64,000 bases of DNA. It comes from Calonectria ilicicola. Taxonomy: Eukaryota > Ascomycota > Sordariomycetes > Hypocreales > Nectriaceae. Numbering within the stretch: the first letter of the stretch is position 1; every line of letters starts with the position of its first letter. The position numbers and the translations under genes were made by a program. The notes below the pieces were generated by a model. It saw nothing but the letters and a program-made list of their open reading frames with translations. It was not told the origin of the DNA and did no database searches. Shown piece after piece: positions 34,102-45,614 of this stretch. Location of the stretch: assembly GCA_020809705.1 (NCBI GenBank), contig CP085832.1:62001-126000 (forward strand), read 5' to 3'.

Positions 34102-35586
34102 GTTCGACCCTCGAGATTGACGAATAGATACCGTGAGAGATCGAGGCTGCCTCTATAGTAGAGATTAAAATATTTAAGGGGATGAGTGGGCGAAGATGTC
34201 TCGCCTAGGTTTAAATTGTACCTGAGCCCTTGAGAAACTAGGTTGAGTAGAGCATACGAGACACAAGCTTAGAGTCTAAATTTCCAAATAGTTTTAAATG
34301 TGCAGTGTTTTATTACCTCCAAAGACACATTAAAATGAAAAGTCTATCGTATGAATCCATTACGACACTTCGACTATTGATACTTTTAGACTCCACGTCC
34401 TGGGCGCTGAGGATTGTTACTGGAAAACGGGCCAATGTACGCTCCTACCCTAGAGAGCGTAAAAAAGGGCATACAAGTAAACCAACTGATTGTTCGTCAT
34501 CATCCTCTGATACATTGTCTTTGCGGATCAATATGTACGTTAACCATCTTGTTGAGTGATCAAACCCTATGGCGTGTGGCCTCATCAGTTTGACCAATAT
34601 TATATCCATAGCTCTAATGTGAGATTTGAACTTGAGGGGATACCATGCCGTCAAAGATTTGTTCTTGGAAATGTCTAGATGTCAAAAGATGCTGTGAAGT
34701 TACATAAAGAAGCCTCACTAAATTCAGGAAGTAGTCCTAGTGCTGATGGTGCCACTGTGGATACTAGATTTCGGGGCTTTGTTCTGGTACTACGAGTTTG
34801 TTTTGAGCAAAATAGTTCAGTTTAAATATAGTATTGGGTTTTGATACGGTGGAATGACAACAAATTGAATAACACATCCTGCCAAGGCGCTGTCTGAGAA
34901 GCTGCAAAGGTCGGTTCCATCGTATTACTTTTCTTTGGAAATCCTTATTCAGCATCCAAGTGGATGCCTAGACAATTGTGTGGTTTCAATTCCTCAGCTG
35001 GAATGCCTTGCTTGATGACGCCTGTCTGTGTTGCACAAGTTGACCTTGGAACACGCAGAAAACTCTCCCTGATCAAGGATTATTAATATAATAAAATTGT
35101 GTAGATACTCTTTCAAAAGTTGAGCAAGCGATTTCGTTGAAGATGTGCCTGGTTCATACTATTCTTCTGACATGTATGAATATTCAACATTCTTAGCATC
35201 ACCAACTAAGCCACTCACGGTGAATGTAAGTCTGGAGCCCCAGGCGGTTACACAAAACGAAAGGTGCAGTCTACACGTGGTGAACTTCACTCAAGATCGT
35301 AATTAGTCACTGGGAGGCTGTAGTTTGTGTGGAAATCGCGATATTATGAACCACGTTTGAACAACTCATAATACAATCTAGGAGGACCAAGATGGGTCGA
35401 CATCGGGCGATTGTCTACATCCAAACCATCAAGAATCAAGAATTTATTTAGCGATGAAAAAGAATTCAAAGAATGAGTAAGCCCCTAGAATGCGGTCCCC
35501 AATCCCTCCTGTCACATGATTGCGGGGGCCGATAGTGTGTCGATGCGGGGATTGTTGGTCATTGCATCACAAGCCCATACCACCGA
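34102..35586. other. Gene-free 1.5-kb stretch
   Basis: AT-rich sequence with scattered short frames under 85 codons and no domain. No repeat partner was seen in the window. Confidence 0.45.
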
Positions 35587-36258
35587 ATGAAAGAAGTAAT
35601 GGCTTTGGTTGTACTCCCCAAATCCCTACCCTCTGACGAAGATTTTGAAATCATCATATCTCGCTATAAAGCTTTCCGTCTTTTGTCATTGGAATGTTCC
35701 CCAGATGCATTCAGCTCCACCTATGCAAACGAGGTTGCATTCCCACATGAGAGATGGGTATCACGGGTCTCAAACCCACTCGCCACCAACATCATCGCCG
35801 TCTCCAATCCGGAGCTAGTCATCCTTGACCTAAATTTGAACCCGTATCAAATTAAAGTCGTTCTGGGAGAGGAATGGATGGCGTCGTTGACACTCATTGG
35901 CCCATTGTGCGAGGGAGATGCAAGGGAAATGCTGGTCAATATGCACATCAATCCCGAAACTTGCATAGACAGTCAGGTTAAGTGGTACTACAGTCTAAAT
36001 GGAATGTATGTTCTGCCTAGTACCAGAGGAAAAGGTCTAGGTGCAGGCATGGTGAATTTTGCTACGCGGTCTGTCCTGGACCAAGTTGTAGGAGCGAAGG
36101 CGCGAATTTTGTTAGTTGTTGATTACACAAATAGAAGAGCTAGGCGAACCTACGAAAAATGCGGTTTTATTATAAGAGAGCGGTATTGGTATGATAGTCA
36201 TCGACAAGGAAGGACTGAAAGGACCGAAGCGGCAATAATGCAAGCTGAAATTAATTAG
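35587..36258 (+). CDS. GNAT-family N-acetyltransferase
   Basis: An intronless frame of 223 codons. The acetyl-CoA-binding motif A is clear: LNGMYVLPSTRGKGLGAGM with R/Q-x-x-G-x-G as RGKGLG at residues 147-152. Motif B-like NRRARRTYEKCGFIIRERYW follows (residues about 178-200). The N-terminal half (FRLLSLECSPDAFSS, then HERWVSRVSNP) is usual for fungal small-molecule GNATs. It ends 23 bp before the NACHT-ankyrin relic. No signal or membrane segment is seen. Substrate unknown; it could acetylate an amine, an antibiotic or a protein N-terminus. An alternative start at codon 5 (Met) is possible. Confidence 0.85.
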   Translation: MKEVMALVVLPKSLPSDEDFEIIISRYKAFRLLSLECSPDAFSSTYANEVAFPHERWVSRVSNPLATNIIAVSNPELVILDLNLNPYQIKVVLGEEWMASLTLIGPLCEGDAREMLVNMHINPETCIDSQVKWYYSLNGMYVLPSTRGKGLGAGMVNFATRSVLDQVVGAKARILLVVDYTNRRARRTYEKCGFIIRERYWYDSHRQGRTERTEAAIMQAEIN

Positions 36259-36281
36259 ACGTCTGATTTTTAATCTATATA

Positions 36282-37520
36282 ATGCAGCGCCACCAACTTT
36301 ACATTGACGTTAAGCTACCGCTCCTTATCCAAGAGAATCCCCACCATGCTTTGGATGATCAGCTTCAAGATGTTACTCGATTCTTTAAGAATTCTCCGAT
36401 TGATGGATGCCTGCTTGGCCTTGTAATTGAATGGCTAAAGCTAAGCCGAGAATCTTGGAAGTCGATCCATGAACTTGCTTCCCAGCCTATATCACCTGGA
36501 CAGGTTTTTGTTATCATACTATCGGAAATGCCAGATGGTCACCGACAGTGGTCCCAAGCTCTGCTCTCATGGATGGTAACCCCGTTCAGACCTCTGCGCG
36601 TGATCGAATTCTGTTACATATCAGATTATATTTGGGCTGAACAAGGAGAGCGAAGACAAGGCCGTGACATATGGCGTCATGCTGCCAATATCCTTGAACG
36701 CTTTGGTGGATTACTGGTATTGGCGAACGGTGAGGTTCACTTTAGACACCCTGATACGCGGGACTGGATTTTGAAGCAAGGTGATGATGCCCACGCCGGC
36801 GCATGGTACCATTTGCAAGCTGAGATCCGTTGACACCAAGATATTCTCGACACCTGCCTGACCTATCTTTGCGAAGCCTCTAAGTATATATCATCGTGGG
36901 GTGAACAACTTTCATATGCTGTTGAATTTTAGACCACACACTATAAACAAGCCTCCTCAGTGTATGATATTCCGGAATTACTTTTCAGCAACAAAGCAAG
37001 AATTGATCACCGGATTAATGCCTATGTCCGCTCACCATTACCAGTGGTGAAACCGCTTGGAGTAGATCAGCAGCCACTTCCTGTAGCAGCACATTTGGGT
37101 CTTGAAAAGGTTGCTGGTCGCTGTTGAAGAATTACCAGAATGAGCCAATGTTGCGAGGCCAAGCCCTGATTGAGGCTGTAGCTATTTTAAGCATGGCTAT
37201 GAAACAGCCGAATGAGGATGGGTACAGAAGCTTCTAGAGTTCGGTCCATTGGTGTGTAGGGTAGACGCTGATCTCAACACTATTCTTCATTGTATCACGG
37301 GCGAAACGCCTGTGGGATCTGTTCGACAGGTAGTTAATGCTGGTGGTAGAGTCCACGAGGTCAACAGGTACAAAGACACTCCAATAACATACATATACCG
37401 TACGGCAGAAAGGGTACAGGCTGCCACTTTGCCATCGCATCTGGCAGGCAAGAACAATCGGAGTGCTCCCTAGCCTAGGTCGAGCTGCCTCTCACAGGGG
37501 ATATCCAACCAAAACACAAA
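36282..37520 (+). pseudogene. Truncated NACHT-ankyrin (NLR-like) relic
   Basis: A 183-codon open start region carries the part that follows a NACHT domain in fungal NLRs: LLSWMVTPFRPLRVIEF, NILERFGGLLVLANGEVHFR and HPDTRDWIL. The P-loop region itself is absent, so the 5' end is missing. After the TGA at 36831 (CGA-to-TGA fits) the frame continues HQDILDTCLTYLCEASKY, with TAG near 36932. Shifts near 37100 follow, then decayed ankyrin sequence (TILHCITGETPVGSVRQVV, GGRVHEVNRYKDTPI). The ankyrin part leads into the fusion frame at 37548. It is dead as an NLR, but the helix-repeat remnant defines the origin of the neighbouring fusion. Confidence 0.7.
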
Positions 37521-37547
37521 GACACTCCAATCAAGTGTGCTATTCGC

Positions 37548-38284
37548 GTGGGAAATCGAGATGTTCACAAATACTTGTTGACAAAACATCTCGCACACTC
37601 AGCTTTGCACACAGCCCCATTGGAGCAAAGAGGCCCGAAAATGGTCCAGGAATTTGATGTGAACTTAGGCTGCGAGGGAGAGAACGATCATTTCGAGGGT
37701 TCAGGGCAGCGGGATCAGCCCATTGAGCCTTTGGAGGATTGGGAAGTTGACCCAGGTACGATGACAGGAGAGATAATTCTGTGGGAGCTTGAGCATGAAT
37801 ATCGATCGCCTACTGATGACGAGCCGATTTGTGTCACAGAGTCAAGCGTGGCGGTCTCATCTGGAGGTATCAAAACGCGTATGGTTCTCGGTGCGTCCTT
37901 TCTCTTTACGAAAACACTCACTATGCCCTTTATGGACGCCGGTGTCGTCGATTCACCCCCCGGCACCGAGAAACGGCCAAAGAATTCACGCAAGATGCAC
38001 ATGGTCTTCTTTGTGCATTATGGAAAAGCTCTTGTCGCTATCAATGACACCCTATTTCGTATCACTGCGGGAGGCATGTGGTTCGTTCCCAGAGGTTCGT
38101 GTCCATAATTTCGAGACCTGACAGAAAGTAAATATGGCTAACTTTCCCCATAGGAAACTACTATTCTATTATCAACGACTATGATGATCCCTGTCGCATT
38201 TTCTTCTCGCAGGGATACGAGATCTTAGTACAACAGGATCCCGATTTTGACACGTTGTCAGACTCTTCAGTAATTAGTGCCTGA
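37548..38284 (+). CDS. Open frame joining ankyrin sequence to a CENP-C/Mif2 cupin domain
   Basis: The frame runs from ankyrin-like TPIKCAIRVGNRDVHKYLL (just upstream and at the start) without a stop into the cupin domain of the inner kinetochore protein CENP-C (Mif2). This has DWEVDPGTMTGEIILWE, then FTKTLTMPFMDAGVVDSPPG, RPKNSRKMHMVFFVHYGKAL, FRITAGGMWFVPRG and, after an intron (38095-38153), NYYSIINDYDDPCRIFFSQG. Exon 2 is 38154-38284. The start is unsure: GTG at 37548, or ATG at 37641. The CENP-C motif and all N-terminal Mif2 regions are absent, so this is a domain copy and not the essential gene. The cupin mediates CENP-C dimerisation in yeast. Beta-strand residues look intact, with no stop or shift. 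Confidence 0.72.
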
Positions 38285-39528
38285 TTAACTGTCCATGTTA
38301 TGCAAGCACAGACTGCCTTGATGTGCCCAGAGTCATAAGACTTGCTCTATGACTTAGATTTAGCGTTCCTGATCTTTTTTACAAATTTAAATTGTAGTAG
38401 GATGGTCTATTATGATATTCTTGTCTAGGGAGGTGAAAGGGGGCTGGTTTCAAGAATGAAATATTGAAGGACGGGCTGTGGTTGATGTGGAGGGTCAACA
38501 GCGCACTCAATTATCGACTTTACTTGTAAAAGCTCTGGGTAGGCAATCTCTAAGTGATTCCTAGGATGGGAAACAAAGAAATACCCAGCTGTCTTGCCAG
38601 ATATGGATGGGCAGATTGGCAGATGCTGCGTCAGCTGAGAAAACGGGTTGTGTCATGACCTAGGCCGACTTACATGGGGCTTGGTGGAAAGGTTAGGCGA
38701 CAAGGATTTTATTCCATTCTCCCTACCCTATTGCTGACATGCGCTGTGCTTGATCCTGCCTGAAAACATGGACCAGTACAGGCTGCGTTATTGTGATTTT
38801 TTTTGTTTTATTGCTTTTTTCTTTTATCATTGGTCAAAAAGAGGTGGTATCAGAACTAGTTTTAAGAGTCCCAACAGCGATACAATGGTGTGTTGTAGTT
38901 GATGGAGAGAAGAAAGCACTTCTAAATATCCCCGCTGGGACAAATTATTGAATTCTTCAGTTGTAAAACACTACATATTGCAGACTCCCAATCGTGCAAC
39001 AGGGCAGATAAATTTGCGAATGTCTTGGTAGACAAAGTAAGTGACGTAAACACAAATCCAAAATAGATGTCAGCGATCGGAAGCGGGCCTTGCACCATAA
39101 TGACGCAGCAGGTGCTGTGAGTGCCGAGCCGACACCGAAAGAAAAATGGGTCGCGGAGGCCGTCTTCCGTCAACATCACACCTCCAAATCATGTATCAGA
39201 ACAAAGTGACTAGCCATGACAGGCATTAAACATGAGGCTCAAAAATGACATGGATCATAGCTTATCGGTCCTTCCAGGGCATTGGAGTTGCGTGTCACGG
39301 CGCCGAAGGGCATTCCTCGTTATCTTGGGTATCCACCCTCGGACCACGCCGGAGTGGAATTACGGGTCTAATGGGCCGAATACATCACCAGTTCGGTAAC
39401 GTGAGGATGGAGAGACGTACCGAGCAGAGAGAGTATATAACTTTATGCGATATGAGGAACTGCCAAAAATATTTTTCAGCATCCAACATCTTCAGCATAT
39501 TCAAATACAATCAGATCCAGCAATTATC
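38285..39528. promoter_or_regulatory. Gene-free stretch ending in the alcohol dehydrogenase promoter
   Basis: No gene is supported; the 133-codon frame at 39245-39646 overlaps the dehydrogenase start and has no domain. A TATA box (TATATAA, 39434-39440) lies about 90 bp before the ATG at 39529. Confidence 0.5.
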
Positions 39529-40641
39529 ATGGCCGAATTCGAAATCCCCACTGAGCAATGGGCTCAAGTCATTGAGGAGACTGGTGGTAAGTGGCGATAT
39601 GGATCAGATCACGTGCGCTTTTACTAAAAGATCATTTAAGTTGTAAAATACAAGAAAATCCCTGTCAAGGAACCAGGCCCCGATGAAGTTCTCATCAATG
39701 TCAAGTACTCCGGCGTCTGCCATACCGACCTGCACGCTCTCAACGGGGACTGGCCTCTCGATCGAAAGACCCCTGTTATTGGTGGCCATGAGGGTGCAGG
39801 TGTTATCGTAGCAAAGGGAAAATACGTTTCGGATCTTGAAATTGGCGACTACGCTGGTATCAAGTGGCTCAACTCTTCCTGTCTTGAGTGTTCTTTTTGC
39901 ATCCAGTCTCTGGATCCGCTATGCAATCGCGCCCAGCTCTCCGGGTATACCGTCGACGGTTCCTTCCAGCAGTACGCCGTGGCAAAGGCTGCACATGTTG
40001 CTCGCATTCCCAAAGAGTGCGATTTGGCTGCCGTCGCGCCCATCCTATGCGCCGGTCTTACAGTGTACAAAGGCCTCAAGACTTCAGGTGCATGGGCAGG
40101 CCAGTCCGTTGCTATTGTTGGCGCCGGCGGCGGCTTGGGCAACCTCGCTATCCAATATGCCAAGGCCATGGGTTTACATCCTATTGCCATTGATGGCGGT
40201 GATGCCAAGAGAGAGGCGTGCATAGAACTCGGAGCAACGACATACATTGACTTTACGACTTCGAGAAACATTGTGGCAGACGTCAAAGCCGCTACACCCG
40301 AGGGTCTAGGTCCCCACGCCGTCCTTCTCCTTGCCGCTTCTGATAGGCCTTTCCAACAAGCAATCCAATACGTCCGATCCAACGGCACTATTGTGTGCAT
40401 TGGCATGCCTGCTGGTGGAAACTATCAGGTCCCCGTGTTTGACGCCGTAGTGAGGTGCATCAACGTCAAGGGCTCCTATGTGGGCAACAGAAAGGATACG
40501 CAAGAAGCCATCCAATTCTTTAGTGAAGGTATGGTAAAGGCTCCATTCAAATTGGCCAATTTGGAAGATCTTCCTGAAGTTTTCGAGATGATGAAAGAAA
40601 ACAAGATTGTGGGACGCTATGTCCTCAAGGTTAGCGATTAA
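39529..40641 (+). CDS. Zinc-dependent alcohol dehydrogenase (ADH1-type MDR)
   Basis: Exons 39529-39586 and 39641-40641 give 352 aa. Catalytic zinc ligands are visible: C46 in GVCHTD, H69-E70 in GGHEGAG, and C156 in [11 protein letters not shown]. The structural zinc loop has Cys 100, 103, 106 and 114. The NAD site is GAGGGLG at residues 180-186, followed by the acidic residue of AIDGGD. Length and order match fungal ethanol/medium-chain alcohol dehydrogenases. It is cytosolic, with no targeting signal. It reversibly converts primary alcohols to aldehydes with NAD(H). A 54-bp intron near the 5' end is in the usual place. It stands alone between two gene-poor stretches, so no pathway is implied. 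Confidence 0.92.
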
Positions 40642-41621
40642 AAAGGGTTTGCTTGGCAGAATGATTCAGGAAATTGTTTGTTTCAGTAGATAGATATTTA
40701 AACTTGGAGTGTTGTTTTTTGATAAAATTAGAGTGTTCATAGAAATACATTAAGTCATTGTATTCGATAGTCTTCAAAAAGAAGAATGGAAAGTTGTCTT
40801 CAGCTTGCACCTATTTCGATATAATGCGGTATTAAACCATGACAAAAAGAACTCTTCCAGATGATGGTTTGCTTACGAATCAATATGCCGTCATAGTTGT
40901 TTCAGAAAAAAGGCTCCTTTGAGATATTATATACTCTTTTGACAAGTTATTGTAATGAATAATCGTTGATCAGTCCAATGTATTTTTAGCTTTCAAAGGC
41001 GCTGCTTGCAGTAGAGAAGAACAATAGATATTGACACACAATCAAAAAGAGTGAAATGTACACAATGACTGACCATGACTGAATTCAGATGAAGCACTGC
41101 CGAATTTTACCAGCTTGCTCCGCCCCATGTTTGACGTTTTTAACGGTATTCATGATTTGACGGTCGCAAGTAACTAAAATGCCCACTTTGGTCGTATTAA
41201 GAGAATAGTAAAATGGGATATTGAACCCTAATCAGCACATGCCATTGTGGCAACGACTCACCGCATTAGTGATGAGGCGGTTGTATTTTTCGCATTTAAG
41301 TGCGAAAAAAAAACTGCCCAAACGACCGACAGATCGGCTAGCTATGAGTGAAGCTGTTGGTTGAGTCGTCTGAAATGGCCCCACATAGTATTCCGACGTT
41401 CGTATTCATTTCCACTCCCTTCCTAATTAACGATGCGAAAATTTGAGAATCTAGCACGGCCTTGGGAAATTCCACTTCCAAACCAGGATTACTAAAGTTT
41501 ATTTAAGACTTGGTTGAATCAGCGGGATGATTCTCCCTCATTATAAAGGCAAGCTTGGTTCTTCAACTGGATTTAGCAAGCAGAATTGCAGCATAGAGTC
41601 AAATTACTTACCACGCATTTT
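40642..41621. promoter_or_regulatory. Spacer and promoter of the secreted FAD oxidase
   Basis: No coding frame. A TATA box (TATAAAG, 41542-41548) lies about 75 bp before the ATG at 41622. The rest is AT-rich. Confidence 0.5.
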
Positions 41622-43747
41622 ATGAAGCAAGCAGTTGTCTCCTGGGCAACTTTTGTCATCTTAGCCAGTAGAGCGATTTCAGAACAGAACTGCAAATGTG
41701 TAAGTCACTCTTTATGATGCAGACGTGGACTCCTCTAACAGTTCAGATACCAACGGATCCATGCTGGCCTTCCGAAAGTGAATGGGATTCACTCAACATG
41801 ACAATATCTGGACACCTTCTTCAATCGATCCCACCTGCGTCTGTGTGTTATAGCTCAGAACCTAATTATGATCCTGCCGCGTGCCAAGAGATCATGAAGA
41901 ATTGGACAAAATCTACCTTTTACTCTACAAACCCCTTTAGTGTCGCCGGCAGCTGGACAAACAGCACTTGTAACCCGGTATACCCCAATGGGACAAGCAT
42001 CACTGGTGACTCTGACGCTGGCAAGAAAGGATGCTCTCTTGGTAATATACCATCGTATGTGGTCAATGTCACCAACGAGGACCACGCACAGCAAGCCGTT
42101 AGGTTTGCTAAGAAATGGAACTTGAGGGTAGCCATAAAGAATACTGGACATAATGGTTCAGGGAGGTAAGTTGTCTTTGCATCAAATAAAATCAAGGATC
42201 TACGAGTGCTGACGCTTGATAAATAGAAACATGGGTCATGGAAGTCTTTTGTGCGTTGAGTCAAATTACGGTCGAAACTTTCAGTTTGAGGGCTAATACC
42301 ATCGATTAGAATCTGGACACACAATTTGAAGAATATCATATTTCACGAGGCATTTGAATCTTCCAATGCTTCTTGGCACGGCAGTCGGATGGCAGTGACA
42401 ATTGGTGTTGGTGTTCAAGTTGGTGAGCTGTTGCAAGCGATGAAAAATCATAATGCAATTGCTGTCTCTGGTACAAACATGGTAAAATTACAAACTTTGC
42501 CCGACTTTGTTACATTACTAACCTCTTTTCTATGGCATTTTAGGATGTTGGAGTTGTTGGATGGGCCACGGGTGGAGGCCACGGATTCTTAACTGGCAAG
42601 TATGGCATGGGTGCTGACAATATCCTAGAAGCTGTAATAATCACACCTACAGGTGATGTGGTTACTGTGAATGCAGCTCAAAACCAGGATCTCTTCTGGG
42701 CGATTCGGGGTGGCGGTGGCGGTACTTTTGGTATCATTATTTCTCTAACCCTCAAGGCGTACCCACTACCTAATCTCATCATGGGTGGAATCAGTATCAT
42801 TGCCAAAAACCATACTTCTACTCGAGAATGGTGGGAGTTGATGGCAAAATTTCATTCCCTCATACCAGATATGCAGGGAAAAGGCGTTCATGGCTACTAC
42901 ACCCTCGGAGGCCCGCCATCTAGCCACACAATTACCCTCGGAGGTTCGCTTTTTCTTTGGAACTCAACACGGCAAGTCATGGATGATGCTGTGGCTCTAA
43001 TAAAAAAGTGCTGTCTGAAGCAAGCCACGAAGTAGAATTTTCTATAGCTGTCATGGCAAACAATTCATTTTATGAATTGCTTGATAACTTTCCTCTTCTA
43101 GATGATATCAGCCTTAAAGCTTCCATCTCAGCATCTCGCCTTATCCAAAAGACAACGGTCCAGGAAAACGCCTCTCTTTTTGCTCGAACATTTGAAAAGA
43201 TCGGCACACAAGCACAGGAACCTGAGGTATGAGAGATTTCCCGAACACTACATCAATCTAACCTATGATAGGATGGGACACCGAATCCATCAATGTCAGG
43301 TACCATGACTCTCAGCCATGATCCCCAAGATAACGCCTTAAACCCAGCTTGGCGTGAGGCTGTCGTTCATGTGATTACTTCTCAGTCATGGGATCCTTCT
43401 ATTGAACAATCTAAGCAGAGGAAGCTTGTGGACAATATGACTTTCAAAAGTTTGAATGCGCTTCGTAACCTGGATCCTAATTTCGGAGCCTATTTGAATG
43501 AGGTATGATGATGCTACAGATACAATGAGAATACCATATTGATGATAAGTCTAAGCAGGCAAACGTTATTGAACCAGGCTGGCAGTGGTCCTTTTTTGGA
43601 TCCAACTATGGCCGTCTACATGACATCAAGTTCAAATACGACCCAAATGGCATCCTCTGGTGCCCACAGTGTGTAGGGAGTGAAGACTGGGTGCAACAAC
43701 AAAACGGGGCGCTCTGCCTCCGATACCAACCATATTACTCTACTTGA
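41622..43747 (+). pseudogene. Secreted FAD-linked oxidase (isoamyl alcohol oxidase-like), one-base frameshift
   Basis: Seven exons splice with consensus sites: 41622-41699, 41747-42165, 42227-42250, 42311-42481, 42544-43226, 43272-43502 and 43559-43747. A signal peptide (residues 1-20) precedes many N-glycosylation sites. The FAD_binding_4 fold has VAIKNTGHNGSGR, WATGGGHGFLTGKYG and LFWAIRGGGGGTFG. The BBE C-terminus is YDPNGILWCPQCVGSEDW. The total is 1,795 nt, one short of a multiple of three. The loss sits in the A6 run at 43002-43007, where an A7 would restore ALIKK-VLSEAS continuity. Either an assembly homopolymer error or a true inactivating deletion. All else is intact. Family members oxidise alcohols or alkaloid-like substrates outside the cell. 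Confidence 0.8.
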
Positions 43748-44024
43748 GTATGAAAATCAACAAAATACCGTAGTCTTGAGGGAAAGGCAAGGGGCCCATA
43801 GGATAGAGCCTCTATCCTGCTACTTCCCATTCCCATGCGTGGACTGTATTCTAGTGCTAAATGAAATGATGCAATGCAGTACCATCCATATGTCTTTCTT
43901 CATACTTTATTCACATTTCGTTCCATACAAAATCAAGAGAGAAACAAATTCCATGGCTCAATGCTCAAGTATCGAACCCATTTGAGAATAGAGGCTCATT
44001 GCTAAAAACGAGATAATCGCAAAC
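43748..44024. other. Convergent 3' spacer
   Basis: Shared downstream region of the plus-strand FAD oxidase and the minus-strand glycosyltransferase. No gene. Confidence 0.4.
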
Positions 44025-45614
44025 TCAGGCGGCAGTATACTTCAGAATCTCTTGGGCAGCGGCGGTTCTTCCGCGCTCATTCCGGCCACAGATGTCGGCT
44101 AGTGACTTTGAATTGGCGGCATACACTGCATTTTTCTCAAATATAACGTCAATAAGTGCAAGCTTGAATTCTGCCTCGATCCACCGCGGACATCCTTGTT
44201 TACTTCCCCACCGCCCAATTCCCAGATTTTCCACTCGGTTGGCATAATCGTAACAGTCAAGCCAGCTGGGGAGAATGATTTGCGGAACGCCAGAACTGTT
44301 TCGAATAAGTACTTGGGTTGACCATCTGTGAAAAGCAAAATAGACTTACCAAACAGCTTCATAAAAGGAATTGGCGCCCCCGTGGTTTACCGAACATACC
44401 ACATGTCCGCTATCAAGAATAGAGCTTGGCTCCGAGGAGAGCCAGTGAACAATGCGCACACGATCTGCATTAATTTCATCGCCCAGAATCTTGTACAGTA
44501 CTGACCCTGGCCCAATACTAAAATCGCCACTGCGTAACAGATCCTTTTTCAACTTCCAAAGAACCTGGAGTCGAGGTGTTTTTTCTCCATTGGATCTCAT
44601 CTGGAGGACAGTCTTTAATGAGCGTGCCATCTCTGCAGCCTCAGCTTCCGAAGTTAGACAATGCGTGCCTAAATTAATGTAGACCACAGGACCGCGTGCT
44701 AACCACACTGCCAACTCGCCATCAACTTTTTCCAGGGGTCGAAGGATTGGCCCAACCCCAACGATTTTATTCATATAGTCCTTTGGGGTACCAGTAATAT
44801 TGAGGCCGGGAAAATCGATCTCAGAGCGGCAGCCGATAATCACCTTGTCAATACAATGGAGGTTGCTATTTAGCAAAGAAAAGCAATCGACAAGATCAAG
44901 ATTCGGAATCTTTGTACATTCTCTGACTTTTTCCTTCATCAGAGACATATCGCTATCGGTGGCCAGAATGCCGATCAAGCGCAAACCAAGGTAAACATTA
45001 AGAGGTATGAGTGACCAAGGTATCGGGTAAGGGAGACCTGACCCGATTACAGGCCACTTCCAGAGTGGCGCTGCACCTGGTTCGAGGTGATAGATAAAGT
45101 CCTTAATCGAGTTGGGCGATAGGACGATGAGAGGATATGGTTTGGCCACCTGAGTTTTCTTGAAGTTGGCTGCTGTAATCCCAGGTGCGAAAAGCTGATC
45201 CAAGATTACACCATCTGGTTGCAAGCTCTCAATGAGGGCACAAATATTTCCGAAGATTTCGGCAAACTCCTCAGGGGCCCAACAGATGAAAGCCTTGGTC
45301 ATGATAAATCGAATTACTGTGGGTGCATTCCATGCTCCTGGTTTTAGCTGCGACACAGCAAATAACCGGTCTGCGGCGTCGACTTTTTCGTCATTGAAAC
45401 ATTCAAACTGTGGCCGGCCTGGGAGCGGGTGGAACTTGATGCGGCTTCCGTTTGCTGACAAGGATTCTTTTATCGTCTTTCCCAAATTGGGAAAGGATGC
45501 AAGGTGGATTTCGACTGTTGGGTCTAGCTCCAACAAAGCTTGAGCAGTTGAAATGAACACATTTGCTTGTCCGAGCTCGGAGTTTGTCAGCATAAGCAGC
45601 TTGCGCAAAGCCAT
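44025..45614 (-). CDS. UDP-glycosyltransferase-like GT1 family enzyme
   Basis: Minus-strand exons 45614-44350 and 44295-44025 give 511 aa. ATG at 45614 (MALRKLLMLTNSELGQANVF) is preferred because the first strand and its loop follow at once; an upstream in-frame ATG at 45677 would add a hydrophobic leader. The C-terminal nucleotide-sugar domain has WLARGPVVYINLGTH, then VHWLSSEPSSILDSG and the donor loop VNHGGANSFYEA (H411). The second exon completes it with GVPQIILPSWLDCYDYANR. These are the PSPG-like marks of fungal UGTs that glycosylate lipids, sterols or secondary metabolites. It is convergent with the secreted FAD oxidase, and partnership is possible but unproven. Confidence 0.88.

Noticed and set aside
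38840..38870. GGTATCAGAA resembling a retroviral-type primer-binding site
   Set aside because: No LTR end precedes it and no retroelement coding sequence follows.
39245..39646. 133-codon plus-strand frame
   Set aside because: It overlaps the first exon and intron of the alcohol dehydrogenase in another frame and has no domain.
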